This document shows, piece by piece, positions 1 to 5,679 of a stretch of 6,233 bases of DNA. A program made the translations under genes and the position numbers. The notes below the pieces were generated by a model, which saw nothing but the letters and a program-made list of their open reading frames with translations, made no database searches and was not told the DNA's origin. The stretch comes from Bacteroidales bacterium (GTDB lineage: Bacteria > Bacteroidota > Bacteroidia > Bacteroidales > UBA932): positions 1 through 6,233 of the forward strand of contig JAGAAU010000219.1 in NCBI GenBank assembly GCA_017615135.1, read 5' to 3'. Positions within the stretch are counted from its first letter, which is position 1, and the number at the start of each line of letters is the position of its first letter.

Positions 1-95
1 CGTGCACCTTCCTTCTGGCGAACGGCCGCATCTACAAAGATGAGATAAAAGGGGAGACAGCCCTGCGGAGGGAACTCAGCGCCCTTCTGGATTAA
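1..95 (+). CDS. 3' end of an unidentified gene (partial, 30 codons plus stop)
   Basis: Read from base 3, the frame is open and gives a peptide beginning CTFLLANGRIYKDE and ending LRRELSALLD, closed by TAA at 93-95. The other two plus frames stop earlier, and the composition (charged, helix-forming tail) looks like a real protein C-terminus. The string LLANGRIYKDE resembles the hydrophobic strand and 'nGri' turn near the end of ABC-transporter ATPases, but 30 residues are too few to assign a family and I do not name one. The gene converges on tsaB and the two stop-codon ends overlap by 20 bp (76-95), with no room for an intergenic terminator. The start and all catalytic parts lie outside the window. 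That it is coding is fairly likely; its function is unknown. Confidence 0.5.
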   Translation, partial: CTFLLANGRIYKDEIKGETALRRELSALLD

Positions 96-780
96 GCAGG
101 TTCTTGGGAACTGTGGGCTGGAACTCTTTCAGATAGAAAGGTTCGAAGTATGCGATGTCGCGGAAATTTGCGGCATCGTATTCTTTTTGTGCCAGCCCCG
201 CCATCGCCCTGGCCTGGGGGCAGAAGGCTGCAAAATGCGCGTTCGAATGGGTCAGTACGGTCTTGCATTTCTCGGCACCGTCTCCGGCAAACAGCACGGG
301 CCCGGCCTCCAGCAGTTCTGAGAAACTGTCGCTGTCGATTATTTTTGCCTCGGTGGGGCTGAGCCTGCTCCCGTCCGGGGAGAATACTGCGCAATATACC
401 TCCATGCGGCGCGCATCGGTCATGGCTACAACAGAAGTGCAGCCCTCGGGCAGCAACCCGTCATCAATCGCCTGCGCGGCAATAACATCCGGGGTTCCTA
501 CGCTGAGCAGTTTCAGTGAGGCTCCGAAGCACAGGCCTTTTGCGCTGGAAGATCCCACCCTCAGACCGGTATAGGATCCGGGACCGGCGCTGATGCATAC
601 GGCGTCGCAGTCTTTGGCGCCCAGGCCGTATTCATCGAGCATCTCCTTGATGTAAACAGCAGTCATGGATGCGTGAACCCGCGGTTCGCTGCTGCAGCGC
701 CGGCATACTGTCTTTCCATCTACGGCAATTGCGGTAGAACACAGTGCGCTGGAGGTCTCTATCAGGATAATCCTAGACAT
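76..780 (-). CDS. tsaB: TsaB, tRNA N6-threonylcarbamoyladenosine (t6A37) biosynthesis protein
   Basis: TsaB (YeaZ) is a cytoplasmic, catalytically inactive ASKHA-fold paralogue of TsaD. With TsaD and TsaE it transfers the threonylcarbamoyl group to A37 of tRNAs that read ANN codons. The 234-residue protein has the family's usual length. Visible landmarks are the N-terminal ILIETSS strand (residues 5-11), the diagnostic AGPGSYTGLRVGSSSAKGL block (about 65-83) and DARRMEVY (122-129), which matches the family's DARRxEVY. The C-terminus EPFYLKEF is also typical of Bacteroidota members. The ATG at 778-780 is chosen because the protein begins directly with the first beta strand; no clear Shine-Dalgarno precedes it. 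The start lies 8 bp inside the upstream cvpA-like gene, so the two are probably co-transcribed and translationally coupled. tsaD and tsaE are not in the window. Its stop end overlaps the convergent gene at 1-95. Confidence 0.95.
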   Translation of the reverse strand: MSRIILIETSSALCSTAIAVDGKTVCRRCSSEPRVHASMTAVYIKEMLDEYGLGAKDCDAVCISAGPGSYTGLRVGSSSAKGLCFGASLKLLSVGTPDVIAAQAIDDGLLPEGCTSVVAMTDARRMEVYCAVFSPDGSRLSPTEAKIIDSDSFSELLEAGPVLFAGDGAEKCKTVLTHSNAHFAAFCPQARAMAGLAQKEYDAANFRDIAYFEPFYLKEFQPTVPKNLLNPEGR

Positions 781-1273
781 GCCCGGTAACTATCAGTTGT
801 TTCACATAGGGGAAGAACCCGTTTGCAAACGCCCGCATTGCTTTCCAGAGTGAACTTTCGTCCAGGTATTCGGGCTTTACGAGCTGCCAGTGGGAATTGA
901 AGGCGTCGAAGGCGGTGACAACCACGCTCAGGATTATGCAGGTGATGAAAAATCCGAGAATCACGCCCAGCAGACGGTTCAGCCACCCAAGGGTGGTCTT
1001 TTTTATGAGTTTGGTAAAAAGATGTCCTATGATGTACAGTACTGTTATGGTAAGAACCAGGATGATGGCGAATACGGCCACCCTCAGAAGCTCGGGCTTC
1101 CATTCCACCCACTGTGCGGCCCATAGGCTGAGAGGCGCGGAAAACCGGCTGGCCAGCCATACTCCCAGCACCACCGAGATGAACGCCACCGCCTGCCCTA
1201 CGAAGCCCTTGGTGATGCCGCGCACTACTCCCGGGATGAAGCAGCATAACAGAATTATGTCAGTTATTACCAT
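773..1273 (-). CDS. CvpA-family inner-membrane protein
   Basis: This predicted 166-residue integral membrane protein belongs to the CvpA (colicin V production) family, whose molecular role is unsettled; in some bacteria members are linked to envelope stress tolerance. It opens with MVITDIILL and a VVRGITKGFVG turn, the family's usual 'D...l....G...G...G' beginning. Four hydrophobic segments are visible at about residues 4-18, 24-42, 62-85 and 99-121. The fourth starts with GWLNRLLGVILG, the glycine-rich signature just before the last helix of this family, and a soluble tail of about 45 residues follows. A longer reading from an ATG at 1324 exists, but its extra 17 residues (MQIKNAKLINSVFLYKY) do not fit the family. 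That upstream ATG also coincides with the inferred transcript start, so I prefer the ATG at 1271-1273. The gene heads a two-gene unit with tsaB and diverges from ileS. Confidence 0.88.
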   Translation of the reverse strand: MVITDIILLCCFIPGVVRGITKGFVGQAVAFISVVLGVWLASRFSAPLSLWAAQWVEWKPELLRVAVFAIILVLTITVLYIIGHLFTKLIKKTTLGWLNRLLGVILGFFITCIILSVVVTAFDAFNSHWQLVKPEYLDESSLWKAMRAFANGFFPYVKQLIVTGHV

Positions 1274-1276
1274 ATA

Positions 1277-1308
1277 TTTGTATAAGAATACGGAATTGAT
1301 TAATTTTG
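1277..1308 (+). promoter_or_regulatory. Bacteroidota-type promoter for the ileS operon
   Basis: TTTG at 1277-1280, a 20-bp spacer, and TAATTTTG at 1301-1308 match the primary sigma-factor consensus of Bacteroidota (-33 TTTG and -7 TAnnTTTG) exactly. The inferred transcript start is near 1314-1316, leaving a leader of about 35 nt before the ileS ATG at 1349. A second exact -7 match, TATATTTG at 1273-1280, lies upstream but has no TTG at the right distance, so I regard it as weaker. The leader is too short to hold a T-box or another known riboswitch. Confidence 0.65.
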
Positions 1309-1317
1309 CATTCTTAA

Positions 1318-1333
1318 TTTGCAACGTTGCAAA
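1318..1333. repeat. 16-bp perfect palindrome between the divergent promoters
   Basis: TTTGCAACGTTGCAAA reads the same on both strands with no loop, and flanking A/T bases extend the symmetry imperfectly. It lies in the ileS leader just after its inferred transcript start. It also overlaps the first four bases (1330-1333) of the region forming the minus-strand -7 element. The placement would suit a dimeric repressor's operator acting on both genes. It could also be a by-product of two opposed TTTG-containing promoter elements. No regulator can be named from the sequence. Confidence 0.5.
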
Positions 1334-1360
1334 ATTAGTTAAAAACTTATGACATTCAAA
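1330..1360 (-). promoter_or_regulatory. Bacteroidota-type promoter for cvpA-like gene and tsaB
   Basis: On the minus strand, TTTG (1360-1357), a 19-bp spacer, and TAATTTTG (1337-1330) match the -33/-7 consensus exactly. The -33 element lies inside the first four codons of ileS. The inferred transcript start is near 1323, giving a leader of about 50 nt before the ATG at 1273; this is part of the reason for rejecting the longer cvpA reading from 1324. The promoter interleaves with that of ileS. Confidence 0.6.
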
Positions 1361-4300
1361 GAATATAAGGGCCTGGACCTGGTGTCTACGGGGAACGAAA
1401 TACTGAAGAGGTGGAAAGAAACCGACGCCTTCTCAAAGACTTTGGAACTTCGCAAGGAGTCTCCGGCTTTCATTTTCTTTGAAGGTCCCCCCTCCGCCAA
1501 CGGAATGCCCGGAATCCACCATGTGATGGCCCGCTCCATAAAGGATGCGGTGTGCCGTTACAAGACCCAGACCGGTTGGAAGGTGGAGCGCAGGGCAGGC
1601 TGGGATACCCATGGCCTCCCGGTGGAGATCGGGGTTGAGAAGAAACTCGGAATCCGCAAGGAAGATATCGGCACCACCATCAGTGTGGAGGAATATAACA
1701 AGACCTGCCGCAGTGAGGTTATGAAATACACCCGGGAATGGGTGAACATGACCGAGCGCATAGGTTACTGGGTGGATATGGACGATCCGTACATCACCTA
1801 CGACAACCGTTATATAGAAACCCTCTGGTGGCTTTTGAGGAAAATTTACGACAAGGGTCTCCTCTACAAGGGCTTCTCCATCCAGCCGTATTCCCCTTCG
1901 GACGGTACCGGGCTCAGCTCGCACGAACTCAACCAGCCCGGCTGCTACAAGGATGTTACAGATACCACCGTCACCGTTCAGTTCGAGAGCGAGGACGAGC
2001 CTGGAGTGTATTACCTTGCCTGGACCACCACCCCCTGGACGCTTTCTTCGAATACCGCACTCTGCGTTGGCCCTTCCATAGATTATGTGAAGGTCCGCAG
2101 CACTAATCCCTATACCGGTGCGCCTGCAGTCTATATAGTGGCGGCCGAGCTTGTAGAGAGCATATTCGGAAGCAAGATACCTTACGAGGTGCTGCCAGGC
2201 ACAATCAAGGGTTCCCAGCTGGAAGGCAAACGCTATAAGCAGTTGATTCCCTGGTTCAAACCGGATGGTGACGCTTTCAGGGTGATAACCGGAGATTATG
2301 TTTCCACCGAGGAAGGTACCGGAATCGTCCATATAGCCCCTACTTTTGGAGCAGATGACAAACGGGTTGGCGAAGCTGCCGGAATCGCTCCCATGCAGCT
2401 GATAGACAAAGACGGCAAGAAGCAGGCCCTGGTAGACCGCCGCGGACGTTTCTGGCCGCTGGAAGATATGGATCCGGCTTACCGGGACACCCATGTGGCG
2501 GCGGAATATGCCGAATTCTCCGGGCGCTTTGTAAAGAACGCGTTCGACGACACTCTGCCTGCAGACGCCGCAACTTTGGACGTAGACCTTTGTGTAATGC
2601 TCAAGCAGCAGGGCAAGGCCTTCAAGATTCAGAAACATACCCACAGCTATCCCCATTCCTGGCGTACGGACAAACCCGTACTCTATTATCCCCTGGACGC
2701 ATGGTTTATCAAAACCACGGCCGTGAAGGACGAGATGGTGGCGCTGAACAAGGCCATTACCTGGAAGCCTGAATCTACCGGAACCGGCCGCTTCGGACAG
2801 TGGCTGGAGAATATTCAGGACTGGAATCTCAGCCGCAGCCGTTTCTGGGGCACTCCTCTTCCCGTATGGCGTACGGAAGACGGCAGGGAAGAAATCTGCA
2901 TAGGTTCCATTCAGGAGCTTTATGACGAGATAGAGAAGGCGGTTGCCGCCGGAATCATGGAGGCAAATCCCTTCAAGGCTCAGGGTTTCGTGCCAGGAGA
3001 CATGTCCAAGGCCAATTACGACCGCATAGACCTGCACCGTCCTTATGTAGACAATATCTTCCTCGTAAGCCCCACCGGCCGGAAGATGACCCGCGAGCAG
3101 GATCTTATAGACGTCTGGTTCGATTCCGGCGCCATGCCGTATGCCCAGGAAGGCCTCCGCGGCCTTAATACCCCGGGCTTCGGCGCCACGGCAGACTTCA
3201 TAGCCGAAGGCGTGGACCAGACCCGCGGATGGTTCTATACCCTGCATGCCATTCATACGATGGTGAGCGGCACTCCTGCGTTCAAGCGCGTGATTTCCAA
3301 CGGACTGGTGCTGGACCGCAACGGCGACAAGATGAGCAAGAGGCTCGGAAACGCGGTAGATCCCTTCGAGGAACTGGACAAGTTCGGTGCAGACGCCCTG
3401 CGCTGGTATATGCTCACCAACGCCCAGCCCTGGGACAATCTCCGTTTCGACGAGAGCGGAGTAGACGAGGTTCGCCGCAAATTCTTCGGCACCCTCTACA
3501 ACTCCTACTCCCTCTTTGCGCTCTATGCCAATGTAGACCGTTTCGATCCCGCCGCACCCCAGCTTCCTTCCGGCAGCCGGCCCGAATTCGACCGTTGGAT
3601 GCTCAGCCGCCTGAATACGCTAGTTGCATCTACCCGTGCAGCCTACGACGATTACGACATAACTACTGCCGGGCGGCTCATTCAGGACTTTGTTTGCGAC
3701 GACTTCAGCAACTGGTACATCCGTCTGAACAAGAAACGCATCTGGGGAGAGGGTATGACGGACGACAAACTTTCCGCCTACCAGACCATCTATAAGGTGC
3801 TGCAGACGGTTGCGCTGCTGTCGGCCCCCATCGCCCCGTTCTATTCCGACAGGCTCTATACAGATCTTACCGAAGGCGCGCAGAGCGTTCACTTCGAACT
3901 TATGCCCGAGGCGGATCCCACCCTGTCCGATCCCGAACTGGAAGAGAGGATGGCCCTGGCGCAGAAGGCCAGCTCCATGGTTCTCGCCCTCCGCAAGAAG
4001 GTGGGAATCAATGTAAAACGTCCTCTGCCAAGGCTTATGATTCCCGTGCTGGGAGACGAACTTAGGAGGCAGCTGGAGGCTGTCAAGCAGGTGATACTCT
4101 CTGAGGTTAACGTAAAGGAAGCGGAATTCATTACCGATACCGCAGGTGTCATCACCAAGAAAATCAAACCCAACTTCAAGACTCTCGGCAAGAAGTACGG
4201 CAAACTGATGAAGGAAATTGCCGCCGCATTCTCGCAGATGAGCCAGGAAACCATTGCCGCAATTTCAGCTTCCGAGGCTGCCTACTCCCTGACTTTGGCC

Positions 4301-4699
4301 AGCGGAGAGGCGGTGCTGCTGGATAAGGAAGATTACGAGATTCATTCCGAGGATATGCCCGGTTGGCTCGTAGCTTCCGAAGGCCCCCTTACCATCGCCC
4401 TGGACATTACCCTTACTCCGGAGCTGATTCAGGAAGGAACCGCACGCGAGCTGATACGCCCGATACAGAACCTGCGGCGGGCCAGCGGCTTTGACATTAC
4501 AGACAGAATCAATACGGTCATCTATGCCGATGGCGCAGCATATGATGAGATAAAGGCTTCCCTCGAGCGCTTCGGGGAATATGTCTCCGCGCAGACATTG
4601 TCCCTGAGTGTGGAACTTAAGCCGCTTGCCGGGGCAGACAGCTCCGCGGCGGAAGTTGAATGGGACGAAGGCGCCATAAAGATTAAAGTAAGCAGATAA
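1349..4699 (+). CDS. ileS: Isoleucyl-tRNA synthetase, type 2 (IleRS2), GIHH signature variant
   Basis: This cytoplasmic class Ia synthetase activates isoleucine with ATP, charges tRNA-Ile and hydrolyses mischarged Val-tRNA. The 1116-residue protein carries the full set of IleRS landmarks. The first catalytic signature is GPPSANGMPGIHH, with G55-I56-H57-H58 in place of HxGH. WDTHGLPVE follows at 85-93. The inserted CP1 editing domain has WTTTPWTLSSN (225-235) and GTGIVHIAPTFGADD (323-337, with H328 and D337 in the conserved editing positions). Then come LSRSRFWGTP (from about 494), WFDSG (590-594), KMSKR (661-665) and the anticodon-binding domain with SNWYIRLNKKRIWG (from 787). The C-terminal 300 residues contain no cysteine, so the zinc-binding tail of type 1 enzymes is absent; the length and tail fit the eukaryote-like type 2 found in Thermus and Bacteroidota. 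It is the first gene of the plus-strand operon, with the dksA-like gene 12 bp downstream. The ATG at 1349 suits the promoter position; no Shine-Dalgarno is visible. Confidence 0.97.
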   Translation: MTFKEYKGLDLVSTGNEILKRWKETDAFSKTLELRKESPAFIFFEGPPSANGMPGIHHVMARSIKDAVCRYKTQTGWKVERRAGWDTHGLPVEIGVEKKLGIRKEDIGTTISVEEYNKTCRSEVMKYTREWVNMTERIGYWVDMDDPYITYDNRYIETLWWLLRKIYDKGLLYKGFSIQPYSPSDGTGLSSHELNQPGCYKDVTDTTVTVQFESEDEPGVYYLAWTTTPWTLSSNTALCVGPSIDYVKVRSTNPYTGAPAVYIVAAELVESIFGSKIPYEVLPGTIKGSQLEGKRYKQLIPWFKPDGDAFRVITGDYVSTEEGTGIVHIAPTFGADDKRVGEAAGIAPMQLIDKDGKKQALVDRRGRFWPLEDMDPAYRDTHVAAEYAEFSGRFVKNAFDDTLPADAATLDVDLCVMLKQQGKAFKIQKHTHSYPHSWRTDKPVLYYPLDAWFIKTTAVKDEMVALNKAITWKPESTGTGRFGQWLENIQDWNLSRSRFWGTPLPVWRTEDGREEICIGSIQELYDEIEKAVAAGIMEANPFKAQGFVPGDMSKANYDRIDLHRPYVDNIFLVSPTGRKMTREQDLIDVWFDSGAMPYAQEGLRGLNTPGFGATADFIAEGVDQTRGWFYTLHAIHTMVSGTPAFKRVISNGLVLDRNGDKMSKRLGNAVDPFEELDKFGADALRWYMLTNAQPWDNLRFDESGVDEVRRKFFGTLYNSYSLFALYANVDRFDPAAPQLPSGSRPEFDRWMLSRLNTLVASTRAAYDDYDITTAGRLIQDFVCDDFSNWYIRLNKKRIWGEGMTDDKLSAYQTIYKVLQTVALLSAPIAPFYSDRLYTDLTEGAQSVHFELMPEADPTLSDPELEERMALAQKASSMVLALRKKVGINVKRPLPRLMIPVLGDELRRQLEAVKQVILSEVNVKEAEFITDTAGVITKKIKPNFKTLGKKYGKLMKEIAAAFSQMSQETIAAISASEAAYSLTLASGEAVLLDKEDYEIHSEDMPGWLVASEGPLTIALDITLTPELIQEGTARELIRPIQNLRRASGFDITDRINTVIYADGAAYDEIKASLERFGEYVSAQTLSLSVELKPLAGADSSAAEVEWDEGAIKIKVSR

Positions 4700-4711
4700 A
4701 TTTCACGCACT

Positions 4712-5113
4712 ATGGCAGAAGAAATTAAAACCCGCTATTCCGATGAGGAACTTGCCGAGTTCAAGACCATCATCGAGGAAATGTTGGAGAATGCCAAAAA
4801 GGAATATGCAACCCTGAGGGAGGTCGTAATGCACGCCTCCTCAAACGGCACGGACGACACTTCACCGTCTTTCCGCACCGTTGAGGACGACGGAGCAGAC
4901 CAGCTTTCCAAGGAAGAGGCGAGCCAGATGGCGCAGCGCCAGTACAAGTTCATCCAGAACCTGGAAGCCGCGCTCGTCAGAATCGAGAACAAGACTTACG
5001 GAATCTGCCGTGTTACCGGCAAACTGATTCCCAAGGAGAGGCTTCGCCTTGTTCCCCACGCTACTCTTACCGTTGAGGCAAAGGAAATGCTTGCCAAATC
5101 TGGCCGTAACTAA
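4712..5113 (+). CDS. DksA/TraR-family RNA polymerase-binding regulator with degenerate zinc finger
   Basis: The 133-residue protein belongs to the DksA/TraR family, which insert a coiled coil into the RNA polymerase secondary channel and, often with ppGpp, adjust transcription of rRNA and amino-acid genes. Residues about 10-42 and 64-95 are long charged helices that would form the coiled coil. The acidic loop between them (VEDDGAD, 57-63) sits where the acidic tip of DksA lies. The C-terminal module reads YGICRVTGKLIPKERL and then RLVPHATLTVEAK. The fold pattern (YGiC..tG..I...RL...P.A.l) is kept, but only C99 of the four zinc cysteines remains; the others correspond to T102, T120 and A123. 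I recall similar cysteine-poor versions as usual in Bacteroidota, so this is probably a functional lineage form rather than decay. It lies between ileS and lspA in one operon. The family assignment is firm; that it acts as a true DksA is inference. Confidence 0.9.
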   Translation: MAEEIKTRYSDEELAEFKTIIEEMLENAKKEYATLREVVMHASSNGTDDTSPSFRTVEDDGADQLSKEEASQMAQRQYKFIQNLEAALVRIENKTYGICRVTGKLIPKERLRLVPHATLTVEAKEMLAKSGRN

Positions 5114-5118
5114 GGGGG

Positions 5119-5679
5119 ATGAAGCTTTCTAAGCAGGCAAAGCTGGTAATTCTGGGCGTTGCTCTAGTGGTTGCAGACCAGGTGATAAAGACCCTGGTCA
5201 AGGAGAACATGTTCCTTGGCGAGCAGATCAAGGTTATAGGCGAGTGGTTCAGAATATGCTTTGTGGAGAACGAAGGTTTTGCTTTCGGAATGAAATTCGG
5301 CGGAGTTGTCGGTAAATATGCCCTGAGCATCTTCAGGATTGCCCTCTTCGGTGTGCTTACCTGGTGGATAGCCAAACTCTGCAAACGGGGCGATGTGCCC
5401 ACGGGGGTGCTGGTCGGCCTTACGCTTATAGACGCCGGCGCCCTCGGAAACATAATAGACTGTCTGTTTTACGGACTTATTTACACTCCCCACTATCCTT
5501 TCCTGCAGGGCAGGGTGGTGGATATGTTCTATTTCCCCATTATCCGCACCGAGAATTTCGTGTTCTTTGAACCGGTATTCAATTTTGCAGACAGCTGCGT
5601 AACGGTGGGTGCGTTCTATCTTATACTTTTCCATTGGAAATTCTTTGTCGCTGAAGACAAAAAAGCTGAGAAAAAGTGA
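5119..5679 (+). CDS. lspA: Lipoprotein signal peptidase (signal peptidase II)
   Basis: LspA is an inner-membrane aspartyl protease that removes the signal peptide of prolipoproteins after the lipobox cysteine has been diacylated by Lgt. The 186-residue protein shows the family's motifs in order: ADQVIKTLVK (19-28), ENEGFAFGM (50-58, the usual NxGxAFG), GALGNIID (107-114), GRVVDMFYFP (131-140) and FNFADS (154-159). D135 and D158 match the catalytic pair. Four hydrophobic segments are seen at about 8-24, 66-86, 94-112 and 160-176. The arginine that normally follows GNxxD is C115 here. The loop between GNIID and VVD is also about ten residues longer than in proteobacterial enzymes; I recall both as common in Bacteroidota. 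The ATG follows the preceding stop after only GGGGG, which abuts the start and is too close for a normal Shine-Dalgarno, so coupling with the upstream gene is likely. The last codons overlap the PAP2 gene. Confidence 0.96.
   Translation: MKLSKQAKLVILGVALVVADQVIKTLVKENMFLGEQIKVIGEWFRICFVENEGFAFGMKFGGVVGKYALSIFRIALFGVLTWWIAKLCKRGDVPTGVLVGLTLIDAGALGNIIDCLFYGLIYTPHYPFLQGRVVDMFYFPIIRTENFVFFEPVFNFADSCVTVGAFYLILFHWKFFVAEDKKAEKK

Noticed and set aside
762..1247. A 161-codon minus-strand frame overlapping the cvpA-like gene
   Set aside because: It is out of frame with the CvpA reading, lacks membrane segments or any known motif, and is rich in Arg, Gly and His, as shadow frames often are.
1274..1324. 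N-terminal extension of the CvpA-family protein from an ATG at 1324
   Set aside because: The 17 extra residues do not match the family's start, and the ATG falls at the inferred transcript start, leaving no leader. The ATG at 1273 begins directly with the first membrane helix.
1309..1348. Possible T-box or attenuator upstream of ileS
   Set aside because: The inferred leader is only about 35 nt, with no room for a specifier stem, an antiterminator or a leader peptide.
1433..3256. A 607-codon open frame antisense to ileS
   Set aside because: It lies wholly within the firmly identified ileS, its translation shows no recognisable domain, and long antisense frames are common opposite codon-biased genes of this base composition. 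No promoter-like sequence was seen for it.
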